From positions 6,794,328-6,858,327 of the forward strand of contig NC_017030.1 of NCBI RefSeq assembly GCF_000255295.1: DNA of 64,000 nucleotides, read 5' to 3'. Source of the DNA: Corallococcus coralloides DSM 2259. GTDB lineage: Bacteria > Myxococcota > Myxococcia > Myxococcales > Myxococcaceae. How positions within the stretch are numbered: position 1 is the first letter of the stretch; each line of letters opens with the position of its first letter. The position numbers and the translations under genes are program-made. The notes beneath the pieces were generated by a model. It was not told the DNA's origin, did not search any database, and worked only from the letters and a program-made list of their open reading frames with translations. This document shows, piece by piece, positions 18,212 through 27,420 of this stretch.

Positions 18212-18706
18212 TCAGGCGAGGTTGAAGATCTTCTTCAGGTCGGACTCGACCTCTTCCTCGGAGCAGTCCTTGGCCAGCGACAGCTCCTTGATCAGCAGCG
18301 AGCGCGCCGTGTCCAGCATCTTGCGCTCGCCGAACGACAGGTCCTTGTCGCCCTTGAGCAGGTACAGGTCGCGGAGCACCTCGGCGATTTCGAAGACGGA
18401 GCCCGTCTTGATCTTCTCCATGTACTCGCGGTACCGGCGGTTCCACGTGGTGGAGTCGACGGAGATGTCCTTCTCGCGGAGGATGGAATAGACCTGCTTG
18501 ACGTCCTCTTCGCTGATGATCTCCCGGAGGCCGACCGACCCGACCTTGTTGATCGGGATCATGATCCGCATCCCGTTCTCCAGGATGCGCAGCACGTAGA
18601 ACGACTGGCGCTGCCCGGCGACCTCGGTGTGCTCGATGCCCATCACCTCACCGACGCCCTGGCCCGGATAAACCGCCTTGTCACCAGTCTTGAAGCTGGT
18701 CTGCAC
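18212..18706 (-). CDS. cdnL: CdnL, CarD/TRCF-family RNA polymerase-binding regulator
   Basis: This 164-residue protein corresponds over its whole length to CdnL of Myxococcus xanthus. CdnL is an essential factor that binds the RNA polymerase beta subunit and stabilises open complexes at rRNA and other sigma-A promoters. The N-terminal Tudor-like polymerase-interacting domain contains FKTGDKAVYPGQGVGEV and ENGMRIMIPINKVGSVGLR. The C-terminal helical domain has STTWNRRYREYMEKIKTG and the conserved FGERKMLDTARSLLIKEL. The start is a GTG at 18706 with GGAGG 6 bases before it. It is divergent from comEC and followed by a hairpin terminator. The AT-hook protein CarD is longer and is not meant here. 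Confidence 0.97.
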   Translation of the reverse strand: MQTSFKTGDKAVYPGQGVGEVMGIEHTEVAGQRQSFYVLRILENGMRIMIPINKVGSVGLREIISEEDVKQVYSILREKDISVDSTTWNRRYREYMEKIKTGSVFEIAEVLRDLYLLKGDKDLSFGERKMLDTARSLLIKELSLAKDCSEEEVESDLKKIFNLA

Positions 18707-18754
18707 TAACTGCCTCCTTGGAGAAAGCTTCGACCCCGGCCTTCACGCCCGCCA

Positions 18755-18783
18755 CTACTACCACAAACTACATCCACGGGCAA
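18755..18783 (-). promoter_or_regulatory. Candidate promoter of cdnL
   Basis: On the minus strand TTGCCC and TAGTAG are 17 bases apart, about 50 bases upstream of the GTG start, in a stretch noticeably richer in A/T than the surroundings. This is a motif-based guess. Confidence 0.35.
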
Positions 18784-18894
18784 CGAAATCGCCTTGACCA
18801 CCCGATGACAGCCACACTACGGTGTCCGGTTTTGTGTGCGGTGTCGCTCGGTGTGTGAGCGCCGCGAGACGGACAGGGCGGTGGGTGGGGGTGG

Positions 18895-21357
18895 GTGTTG
18901 GTTCGTTATTCGTGGCGCGACCTGGGTACGCGTCCGTTGTTCTTTCCAGCGCTGAGCCTCTTGCTCGGCGCCCTCTGGGCAACCGGAACAGAGAGCTTCG
19001 GCGGGGTATTTCTCCTCTGCGCGCTTTGCCTGGGTGGGTTGGGCATGGCGCTCGGCCCGTTGCCTGGAGCACACCTGGCGGTGCTCGGCGCGCTGGCCCT
19101 GATGGGCGCGGGGCTCTCCTCCCTGGAGGCGCGGGTCGACATCCCTCCTTCCCTCAAGGAGGGTGGCAGCGCGGTCCTCGAAGGTGAGTTGGAGCGCGTG
19201 GAGCGCTTCGATGGCGCCGTGAGACTGCGGCTCGCGGTGGCCCGCGCGGGGTCGCGGCAAGAGCCTCCCACCGCCGCCCGCTTCCACGTCAGCCTTTCTG
19301 GACGGGGTGAACGTCTGGATTTGCACCCCGGGCAGCGCTTGCGGGTGGAAGCGCGGCTCGTGCCGGATGCGCCTCCTTCGAATCCGGGCGAGCGGGACTT
19401 CTCGTCGGCGCGGCGGCGGCAGGGCGTGGCCTTCACGGGCGGCTTCGCCCCGGGGCGCGTGCTGGCGCTCTCCCCTGCCCCCTCGTGGCGGCTCGCGCTG
19501 GAGGATGTGCGCGGGCGGCTGACGACGGCGGTCCATGGGGTCGCGCCCTCGGCGGACGCGGCGGCACTGTTCCTCACGCTGGCCGCCGGGCAGCGTGCGG
19601 ACCTGGATGACTCCTGGGAGGACGCGTTCTCGCGGGCGGGGCTCGCGCATGTGCTCAGCGTCAGCGGGCTGCACGTGGCGGCGCTCGCGCTGATGACGCT
19701 CGCGCTGCTCAGGCGGGGGCTGGTGCGGTTGGGTGGCCGCTCGCGGACGCTGGAGGCACGGCGGTGGGCGGCTCCGGCGGCGGTGCCCTTCGTCTGGGCC
19801 TATGTGGTCTTCACGGGGAATCAGGCGCCCGCGGTGCGCTCGGCGGTGATGGCCTCGGCGGTGCTGCTGGGGCTGTCGCTGTGGCGGCGCGCGGATGGGC
19901 TGAATGGCCTGTCGCTGGCGGCGCTGGTGCTCGTGGTCTGGACGCCTTCCAGCGTCGTGGACCTGTCGCTCCGGCTGTCATTCCTCGCGGTGCTGGGGCT
20001 GGTGCTGCTGTCGCCCGCGCTGCGCGAGGCCCTGCCCCTGGACCGGCCGGCCCCATCCGAGCCCCGAGTGCTGAAGCGGTGGGCCGCCCAGGCGCGTGAG
20101 ACCGTGGCGCAGACGTTGTGCGCGAGCGGCGCGGCGACGCTCGTGGGGTTGCCCGTGGTGGCGGCGGCGTTCGGCCGGGTGAGCCTGGCGGGGCTCGTGT
20201 CCAACATCGTCGCCCTGCCCCTGTGCGGCCTGCTCACCGGGCTCGCGGCGGGCGGCGCGGCCCTCTTCGTCGTGGCGCCGGTCGTGGCGACGCCGGTGCT
20301 GTGGGCGGGCGCCTGGGCGTCGGAGCTCCTCCTCGTGCTGACGCGGGGCTTCGCGGCCGTGCCCTTCGCGGCGGTGGAGGTGCCGGGCCTGGGGCCGTGG
20401 CTCGGCGGGGCGTACGCGGTGGGGCTGGGCGCCTGGGCACTGGGGTCGGGGCGCTGGCGATGGCTGGGCATGCTCGTGCCTGGGGCCGTGCTGGGCGCAC
20501 TGCTGCTGCCCGTGCTCGCTCCGGAGCCCGCGCTGCGGATCACCTTCCTCTCCGTGGGCCAGGGGGACGCGGTGGTCCTGCGCTCCCAGGGCCACCACGC
20601 GTTGGTGGACGCGGGCGGCGTTCCAGAGGGCGCGGATACCGGAGAGCGGTTCGTCCTGCCCTTCCTCAAGGCCGAGGGCGTGTCGCGGTTGGATCTCGCG
20701 GTGCTCTCCCATCCGCATCCGGACCATGCGCTCGGGCTCGTGTCGACGCTGGCCCAGGTGCCCACCGAACGCTTGTGGCTGTCCGCGGGGAGCGCGGATG
20801 GGCCGCTGTCCCGGAAAATCATCTCCGCGGCGAAGGGAGCCACGGTGGAGGAGGTGGAGGTGGGCCATCCCGCGTTCGTCCTGGGCGAGGCGACGCTGGA
20901 GGTGCTGGGGCCGCCCGTGGACCGGGAGCTGCTGGAGGGCGCGAACGACCGGAGCGTGGTGCTGCGCGTGCGCCACGGCGACGTCACCGTGCTGCTGGCG
21001 GGCGACGTGGAGGCGGACGGCGAGGCCGCGCTCGAGGAGTCCCTGGGCCCGGTGACGGTGTTGAAGGTGCCGCACCATGGCTCGCGCACGTCGTCCACCG
21101 CACCGCTCCTGGAGCGCACCCGGCCACGTCACGCGGTGTTCTGCGTGGGCCGGCGCAACCGCTATGGGTTCCCCCATCCGGAGGTGGAGGCGCGCTACCG
21201 GGCCCTGGGCACCGAGTGCTGGCGCACCGACCGGGACGGGGCCATCACCCTGGAGAGCGACGGCGAGGACGTCCGGCTGGTGTCCTTCCTGCCGCGCGTG
21301 GATTCCGCGCCGCCCCCCGTTGCCGGGAGTGGGGGGCAGGCCCAGCTTGAGCGGTGA
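18895..21357 (+). CDS. comEC: ComEC/Rec2-family DNA internalisation protein
   Basis: This is an 820-residue polytopic membrane protein. Several N-terminal membrane segments and a DUF4131-like region precede the ComEC competence domain (GLAHVLSVSGLHVAALAL at about 250, with many following helices). The C-terminal metallo-beta-lactamase-like domain starts at about residue 545: LSVGQGDAVVL, HALVDAGG, and the metal site SHPHPDHALG, then LLAGDVE and KVPHHGSRTSS. It forms the inner-membrane channel that takes up single-stranded DNA in natural transformation, and the C-terminal domain may degrade the second strand. The start is a GTG at 18895 (TTG at 18898 possible). The stop overlaps the next start (TGATG). 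Confidence 0.93.
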   Translation: MLVRYSWRDLGTRPLFFPALSLLLGALWATGTESFGGVFLLCALCLGGLGMALGPLPGAHLAVLGALALMGAGLSSLEARVDIPPSLKEGGSAVLEGELERVERFDGAVRLRLAVARAGSRQEPPTAARFHVSLSGRGERLDLHPGQRLRVEARLVPDAPPSNPGERDFSSARRRQGVAFTGGFAPGRVLALSPAPSWRLALEDVRGRLTTAVHGVAPSADAAALFLTLAAGQRADLDDSWEDAFSRAGLAHVLSVSGLHVAALALMTLALLRRGLVRLGGRSRTLEARRWAAPAAVPFVWAYVVFTGNQAPAVRSAVMASAVLLGLSLWRRADGLNGLSLAALVLVVWTPSSVVDLSLRLSFLAVLGLVLLSPALREALPLDRPAPSEPRVLKRWAAQARETVAQTLCASGAATLVGLPVVAAAFGRVSLAGLVSNIVALPLCGLLTGLAAGGAALFVVAPVVATPVLWAGAWASELLLVLTRGFAAVPFAAVEVPGLGPWLGGAYAVGLGAWALGSGRWRWLGMLVPGAVLGALLLPVLAPEPALRITFLSVGQGDAVVLRSQGHHALVDAGGVPEGADTGERFVLPFLKAEGVSRLDLAVLSHPHPDHALGLVSTLAQVPTERLWLSAGSADGPLSRKIISAAKGATVEEVEVGHPAFVLGEATLEVLGPPVDRELLEGANDRSVVLRVRHGDVTVLLAGDVEADGEAALEESLGPVTVLKVPHHGSRTSSTAPLLERTRPRHAVFCVGRRNRYGFPHPEVEARYRALGTECWRTDRDGAITLESDGEDVRLVSFLPRVDSAPPPVAGSGGQAQLER

Positions 21358-21617
21358 TGATCTCCGACGACCTCGACCTCCGGCAGCTCACCACCCAGCT
21401 CAAAGCCCGCCTGGGCCCTGGCGAGCCCGTGGGCTACCTGCGCGGCAAGTCCCTCATGCGCGACCTGTTGCTCGACATGAGGGAGAACCGGTTCTCCGAG
21501 CTGGAGGCCGAGGAGCTCGTCGACACGCTGGAGGCCCGGGGCTTCGTGCGCTTCCTGGGCGATCCGGCGGAGCGCTCCGTGGCGGACGCGCCGTGGGACA
21601 TCTCGCCCCACGCCTGA
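21357..21617 (+). CDS. Small hypothetical protein coupled to comEC
   Basis: This is an 86-residue acidic, probably cytoplasmic protein: ISDDLDLRQLTTQLKARLG, then SLMRDLLLDMRENRFSELEAEELVDTLEARGFVRFLG. The last part looks like a small winged-helix or helical unit ending at an RGFVRF strand. No family is recognised. Its ATG overlaps the comEC stop by one base (TGATG), so translation is coupled and the gene is real with good likelihood. A GTG three bases earlier is an alternative start. It converges on the CBM9 lipoprotein gene with a 9-base gap. Confidence 0.65.
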   Translation: MISDDLDLRQLTTQLKARLGPGEPVGYLRGKSLMRDLLLDMRENRFSELEAEELVDTLEARGFVRFLGDPAERSVADAPWDISPHA

Positions 21618-21626
21618 CGCGCCGGC

Positions 21627-22832
21627 CTACTGGAAGACGAGCCACCCGAAGCGCGGCAGCGCGTGGAAGTCGCCGATGAAGAGGGGCGAGAAGGCCTGGC
21701 CTTCCACCTGCCGGCGGTCATGGTGCTCCAACCGGTAGAGGTTGAAGCGCCAGCGCTCACCCGGCTGGGGCGGAATGTGCGGCACCTCCGCGAGCCGGTT
21801 GAACGGGATGGCCATCTCCACCGTCCAGCCCTCGTCGCGGTCGGACGCGTCATCCAGCGTGCCGCGCACCTTCACCGCCGTCTTCATGCCTGAGTCCCAG
21901 GAGCGGTCCATGCCCTGGCGCCGCGCGGGGAAGTACGCGTCGAAGATGACGTTGTGGGGAGACACCTGCAGCTCGTTGTACGTGCGCCCGTCCGCGTTGG
22001 CGTCGAGGAACACCTCCACGACCTCCTGCTCGTAGATGGAGTCGTCGCGGTTGCGCATCGTGCCCCAGATGTCCGGGTCCTCCACGTCGAAGGCCACGTA
22101 CAGGTTCGCGTCGTCGTAGACGAGGCGCGCCTGGGTGCGCAGCCGCACGGGCCGGCCATCGAAGCTGCCCGCGAGCGTCACCGGCTTCGCGCCCTTCCAG
22201 GCCTCGTCGTCCAGCGCGCCGTCGACCACTGGCGCCTTCTTCACGCGCGTGACGGCGTACTCCGGCAGCGCGGGAGGCTCACCGCCCAGGAGCGGACCGC
22301 GCATGCGGTTGCCCCCCAGCTGCATGCGCGGATCATCCACCGTGAGCCGCCCGTCGTCATTCCAGAAGCCCAGCACGAGCCGTGCGGGCGTGGCGGGCAT
22401 GGCGACGGTGTGCACGTCCTCCAGCACCCGGCCCACGGGCCAGGTCTCCAGCGGCGCGGCGCCGTCCTGGAACTCGTGATCCGCGTTGGCCAGCATCTGG
22501 CCACTCTCCGGATCCACCACGTGCGCGAAGAAGTGGAAGCCCTGGGGCGGCGGGCGCACGGCCTGGAAGTAGTGTGAAATCCGCACCGGCTGCCCCGGCG
22601 TGGCCTGCTCCGGCGTCACGCGCGCGCCCAGGTAGACGATGGCGCCTCCGGCGAAGGTGGCGCCACTGCGGAAGGTGAGCCCCTCCGGGGCCGCGTCGAG
22701 CGTCCGCAACGTCGTGGGCGCGGGCAGCTTGGGCGTGCGGTGGGCGGGGCCCGCCTGTTCATCGCGGCAGGCGCCACCCACGAACAGGACGGAGGACAGC
22801 AACGGGACGAGGGCAAGGGAGCGGAGGCGCAT
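21627..22832 (-). CDS. Lipoprotein with CBM9-like (DOMON-type) carbohydrate-binding domain
   Basis: This is a 401-residue protein with a lipoprotein signal peptide (MRLRSLALVPLLSSVLFVGGAC, lipobox GGAC at about 18-21). The middle part (about 35-175) is beta-rich with the VRISHYFQAVRPPPQGFHFFAHV type of strand pattern. The C-terminal half is CBM9-like: PVVDGALDDEAWKGA, then LVYDDANLYVAFDVEDPD and EVFLDANADGR. A final strand (RWRFNLYRLE) also fits the sugar- or haem-binding DOMON fold. It is likely surface- or periplasm-exposed and binds a glycan. No catalytic domain is present. The frame stays open another 900 bases upstream, but that is shadow of the beta-barrel gene. Confidence 0.8.
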   Translation of the reverse strand: MRLRSLALVPLLSSVLFVGGACRDEQAGPAHRTPKLPAPTTLRTLDAAPEGLTFRSGATFAGGAIVYLGARVTPEQATPGQPVRISHYFQAVRPPPQGFHFFAHVVDPESGQMLANADHEFQDGAAPLETWPVGRVLEDVHTVAMPATPARLVLGFWNDDGRLTVDDPRMQLGGNRMRGPLLGGEPPALPEYAVTRVKKAPVVDGALDDEAWKGAKPVTLAGSFDGRPVRLRTQARLVYDDANLYVAFDVEDPDIWGTMRNRDDSIYEQEVVEVFLDANADGRTYNELQVSPHNVIFDAYFPARRQGMDRSWDSGMKTAVKVRGTLDDASDRDEGWTVEMAIPFNRLAEVPHIPPQPGERWRFNLYRLEHHDRRQVEGQAFSPLFIGDFHALPRFGWLVFQ

Positions 22833-23018
22833 CGAAGGCGCGGAGTCTACCCTTCCCCGTCTTCCGGGAAGCGTTCTTCCTCGGGTGGGGCAGCGCGCTT
22901 CCCGTGCCTGGGCAACCCGTCCGCAAGGGAGGGCGGCCGAGCCGGCGGGCCCCCGGGGGCCGCTTGGCATGGACGAAAGTACACCCCACTTTTCGCTCCA
23001 ACACAGGGAGGGGACCAC

Positions 23019-23654
23019 ATGAGCAAGGGATTGTTGGCTGGCGCGGCGGTGGTGACGGTGTTGGCGGCGGGCTCCGCACAGGCGGCCTCGACGGAGCTGC
23101 GCAGGTCGGCGGACATGCGCGGCCTGACGTTCCTCGTGGGCGGCGGTGTGGAGGGCTACACCAGCGGCCTGCGCGACCAGATTGATCCAGGCCTGGCCTA
23201 CGGCGTGACGGTGGCCATCAAGCCGACGAACGTGCTGGGCCTGGAGCTGGGTTACACCGGCGCCATCAGCAACTTCAACGACAGCCGCGTGCTGGCGACG
23301 GACACCAGCGGACCGGACATCGTGCGCAACGGCGCGCAGGCGGCGGTGACGCTGGGCCTGACGGCCACGCCGCTCCAGCCGTACGTCATGGGCGGCCTGG
23401 GCCTGAGCCGCTACAACGTGCGCTCCGCCGCCCTGGGCTTCCAGGACGACACGGTGGGCAACGTGCCGGTGGGCGCGGGCCTGCGCCTGCACATCGGCAG
23501 CTTCACCGCGGACGCGCGCGTGAACTACAACTTCCTGTTCGACCAGGAGTTCGCGCTCACCGTGCCGCCGTCCGACGTGGACCTGGGCGGCGACGAGACG
23601 TTCAGCAGCGGCGGCCGCTACGTGGGCACCATCAACCTGGGCGCCACGTTCTAA
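23019..23654 (+). CDS. Outer-membrane beta-barrel protein
   Basis: This is a 211-residue protein with a signal peptide (MSKGLLAGAAVVTVLAAGSAQA). The mature part consists of alternating hydrophobic strands with many Gly and aromatic residues (GLTFLVGGGVEGYTSG, LGLELGYTGAISN, LQPYVMGGLGLSRYNV, FTADARVNYNFLF). It ends in GTINLGATF with the terminal Phe recognised by the BAM machinery. The size suggests a small 8-strand OmpA/OmpW-like barrel without a peptidoglycan-binding domain. GGGAGGGG precedes the ATG by 5 bases. A GC-rich inverted repeat (CCCGGCC at 23678 with GGCCGGG at 23698) follows the stop and may help termination. Confidence 0.8.
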   Translation: MSKGLLAGAAVVTVLAAGSAQAASTELRRSADMRGLTFLVGGGVEGYTSGLRDQIDPGLAYGVTVAIKPTNVLGLELGYTGAISNFNDSRVLATDTSGPDIVRNGAQAAVTLGLTATPLQPYVMGGLGLSRYNVRSAALGFQDDTVGNVPVGAGLRLHIGSFTADARVNYNFLFDQEFALTVPPSDVDLGGDETFSSGGRYVGTINLGATF

Positions 23655-23782
23655 ACAGAAGCGATGGCCGCCGCCGTCCCGGCCTCCGGACATGGGGGGC
23701 CGGGGCTGGATGGGGGCTGGGGGCAACCTCGCGAAAACGCGACGTCCGGTGGCAGGCGTGAGGCTTGCTGCCGGACGTCCGC

Positions 23783-24619
23783 ATGCGCTTCGAATTCGAG
23801 CACCTGGGCACCCCCACCCCGTTCGAGCTGACCGAGGGCCACCACCTCCTGGGTGGCGGCCCCGACGACCATGTCCACCTGGAGGGCCTTCCTCCAGGCC
23901 TGTTGACCCTGCGCATCGACTCCGGGCGCCTCATGGTGGAGGCGGTGCGCAGCTTCACCGTGAACGCGGTGCGCGTGCTGCCCGGCGTGTCCCGCCTGGT
24001 GGTGCCCGGCGAGGTGCTGGGCCTTCCGGACGGCATGTGCCTGCGCGTGCTCGCCGAGCCGAGCGCCCCCGGACGAGGCGTGGGCACCGTCGCGGTGCTC
24101 AAGGGCCTGCTCACGGATGCGGACCTCCCGCCGTCCCGCGCCGCCACCCTCACCTGCCTCACCGGACTGGATGTGGGCCGCTGTCACGCGCTCGCAGAAG
24201 CGTGCACGGACATCGGCCGGGGCGACGGTGCGGCACTGCGGCTGCGCGACCGGGCCGTGTCGCGGATGCACGCGCGGATCCGCCGCGAGGACCCGGGCTT
24301 CTTGCTGGAGGATCTGGGGACGCCCAACGGCGTGTTCCTCAACGGCGTGCGGCTGGAGGCCCCCGCGCCCCTGATGGACGGAGACGTCGTGGAGCTGGGG
24401 CGCTCGCTGCTCCGCTTCCAGGCGGCGTTCGATGAGGCTTCAGGGGAGGCGCGGCCCGTGCCCCGGCCCATGGCCACCGTGGAGGAGCCCGCGGAGGCAG
24501 CAACGCCGCGGCCTCCCGAAGGAGGGCCACGGCGCCTGGAGGGATGGATCATCGCCGGGGCCGTCGCGCTGGCCCTGGGTGCGCTGCTCGTCACCTCCCT
24601 GGTGGCGGCGACCGGCTGA
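23783..24619 (+). CDS. Tail-anchored FHA-domain protein
   Basis: This is a 278-residue protein. The C-terminal FHA domain (about 140-215) keeps the phosphopeptide-site residues: IGRGDGAALRLRD, SRMHARI, and TPNGVFLNGVRL. The first about 100 residues have an FHA-like strand pattern (FELTEGHHLLGGGPDDHVHLEG) without the conserved Arg/Ser, possibly a degenerate second FHA. After a Pro/Glu linker, one membrane segment at the extreme C-terminus (WIIAGAVALALGALLVTSLVAA) would anchor it with both domains in the cytoplasm. The start at 23783 is chosen by similarity of the first strand; a TTG at 23765 is possible. No strong ribosome-binding site is seen for either. Confidence 0.75.
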   Translation: MRFEFEHLGTPTPFELTEGHHLLGGGPDDHVHLEGLPPGLLTLRIDSGRLMVEAVRSFTVNAVRVLPGVSRLVVPGEVLGLPDGMCLRVLAEPSAPGRGVGTVAVLKGLLTDADLPPSRAATLTCLTGLDVGRCHALAEACTDIGRGDGAALRLRDRAVSRMHARIRREDPGFLLEDLGTPNGVFLNGVRLEAPAPLMDGDVVELGRSLLRFQAAFDEASGEARPVPRPMATVEEPAEAATPRPPEGGPRRLEGWIIAGAVALALGALLVTSLVAATG

Positions 24620-24630
24620 AGAAGCGCGCC

Positions 24631-25071
24631 CTACGCCGGCAGGGGCGAGAGGCCCGCGCGCTCCACCAGGAGCCGGGCCAGGTGCCGGTGGTGACGGAAG
24701 AAGCTGGTGAAGTGCACGAAGCCCTTGCTGCCCCGGATGGCGTAGACCGTCACCGGCCCGGGGAGGACGTCCAGCTTGCGGATGTCCGCGAAGGAGAAGC
24801 GCCGGGTGCGCACCATGCCCCGGCAGGTGATGCCCCGCGAATCGACTTCAATGCGGGTGCGGCCGTAGTAGGTGACGGCCACCCCGAAGAAGACGACGAA
24901 GAAGGCCGCGGACAGGAACGTCTGCAGCGGCACGCCGTCGAAGTGGAACAGCCAGGCGAAGATGCCCAGCCATAACAGGCCTGCCGCCGCCATCACGGCG
25001 GCGAGCACCCTGCGCGGGCGAAAGACCTGGTGCGGCTGCTTCCCCTCCACCGTCCGATCGCGTCCGTCCAT
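24631..25071 (-). CDS. Small membrane protein with bacterial PH-like domain
   Basis: This is a 146-residue protein. Two membrane segments at about 22-42 (RVLAAVMAAAGLLWLGIFAWL) and 48-70 (LSAAFFVVFFGVAVTYYG) are followed by a cytoplasmic beta-rich domain. That domain's TRIEVDSRGITCRGMVRTRRFSFADI, DVLPGPVTVYAIRG and FFRHHRHLARLLVERA resemble the bacterial Pleckstrin-homology-like PH_2 family. The role is unknown. It converges on the FHA gene with an 11-base gap and lies alone as a transcription unit. Confidence 0.68.
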   Translation of the reverse strand: MDGRDRTVEGKQPHQVFRPRRVLAAVMAAAGLLWLGIFAWLFHFDGVPLQTFLSAAFFVVFFGVAVTYYGRTRIEVDSRGITCRGMVRTRRFSFADIRKLDVLPGPVTVYAIRGSKGFVHFTSFFRHHRHLARLLVERAGLSPLPA

Positions 25072-25135
25072 GCCCTACAAAATAGTGGGCCGGACAGTCC
25101 CTCGGACCATGCCCGTCTGCTCTCCAGGCAGACGG

Positions 25136-26041
25136 TCAGCGCAGGCGCTCGGCCTTCTGGCGGGACTCCTCTTTCAGCTCGGGCCGCACGTCGGCGGCGG
25201 TGGAGCGCGCGTAGCGCGCGTAGAGGTCGCGGGCCTCCAGGTTGCGGCCCAGCGCGCGGTACGCCTCCGCGAGTCCGTACAGCGGCGAGGCCGCGCCCGG
25301 CTCCAGCTTCAGCGCGAACTGGTAGTCCGCCGCGGCCTCCGCGTAGCGCCGCAGCCCGATGTTGGCGCTGCCCCGCGCGATGTACGCCACGGTCAGGAGC
25401 GGCTCCTGCTGCAGGGCCTGCGTCAGCGTCTGGAGCGCGGGCCCGTAGGCGCGCTGGCTGATGTGCTGGACGCCCTGCTCGTAGGCGCGGCGCGCCTGGG
25501 CCCGCGTCGTGTCCGCCACCGGGCCCGAGCCGGGCAGCTGCCCCACGGCCTGCGGCGATGCTCCGAGCTCGCCCTGCTTCACGCGCGCCCGGGTGATGTT
25601 GTCCTGCGCGCTCTGACGGATGGCGGCGTCCTGGGTGAGGCGTGATGCGGCCTCCCACTCCTCGATGGCTCGCGCGTAGTAGCCGAGCACCGCCAGCGCG
25701 TTGCCCAGCTTGAAGCGCGCCTCCACGTGATCCGGGGCCGCGTGCTCCGCGTCGAGGAAGGCGAAGGCGGCCTCGCGGTAGCGGCGCTCGCGCATCAGCG
25801 CGTCTCCGTCGCGGATCCGCGTGGCCGCCAGCACGGCCTGCGACGTGCGCTGGGGCTGGGACTCTCCCGGACCGGGAGGCGTGTCGGTGGCCGGGCCCGG
25901 TGCGCGCGCGGCCTGGGCGGCGGACTTCGCCTCGGGGGCCGGGGGCTGGGCGCTCGTTCCCTGGGCCCAGGCCGGCACCGCCAACGTGCCAAGCCACACC
26001 ACCGCCGAGACCCCGAGCTGGAACCTGCGCGTGCGAACCAT
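25136..26041 (-). CDS. Exported tetratricopeptide-repeat protein
   Basis: This is a 301-residue protein with a signal peptide (MVRTRRFQLGVSAVVWLGTLAVPAWAQ) and a Pro/Ala-rich linker. TPR units follow: RDGDALMRERRYREAAFAFLDA at about 78-100, then EARFKLGNALAVLGYYARAIEEW, and three more in the second half ending with the PLYGLAEAYRALGRNLEARDLYARY unit. TPRs form protein-docking superhelices in the periplasm. No enzyme domain is present. The ATG at 26041 is preceded by GGGAGAGGGAC. The frame is open further upstream but with no secretory start. It sits downstream of purA on the same strand with a 56-base gap. Confidence 0.78.
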   Translation of the reverse strand: MVRTRRFQLGVSAVVWLGTLAVPAWAQGTSAQPPAPEAKSAAQAARAPGPATDTPPGPGESQPQRTSQAVLAATRIRDGDALMRERRYREAAFAFLDAEHAAPDHVEARFKLGNALAVLGYYARAIEEWEAASRLTQDAAIRQSAQDNITRARVKQGELGASPQAVGQLPGSGPVADTTRAQARRAYEQGVQHISQRAYGPALQTLTQALQQEPLLTVAYIARGSANIGLRRYAEAAADYQFALKLEPGAASPLYGLAEAYRALGRNLEARDLYARYARSTAADVRPELKEESRQKAERLR

Positions 26042-26097
26042 GTCCCTCTCCCATCCTGGCCCCCGGCGGGCCAGGACCACTGCGGCCTGCGTCCTTC

Positions 26098-27420
<1,323 letters not shown>

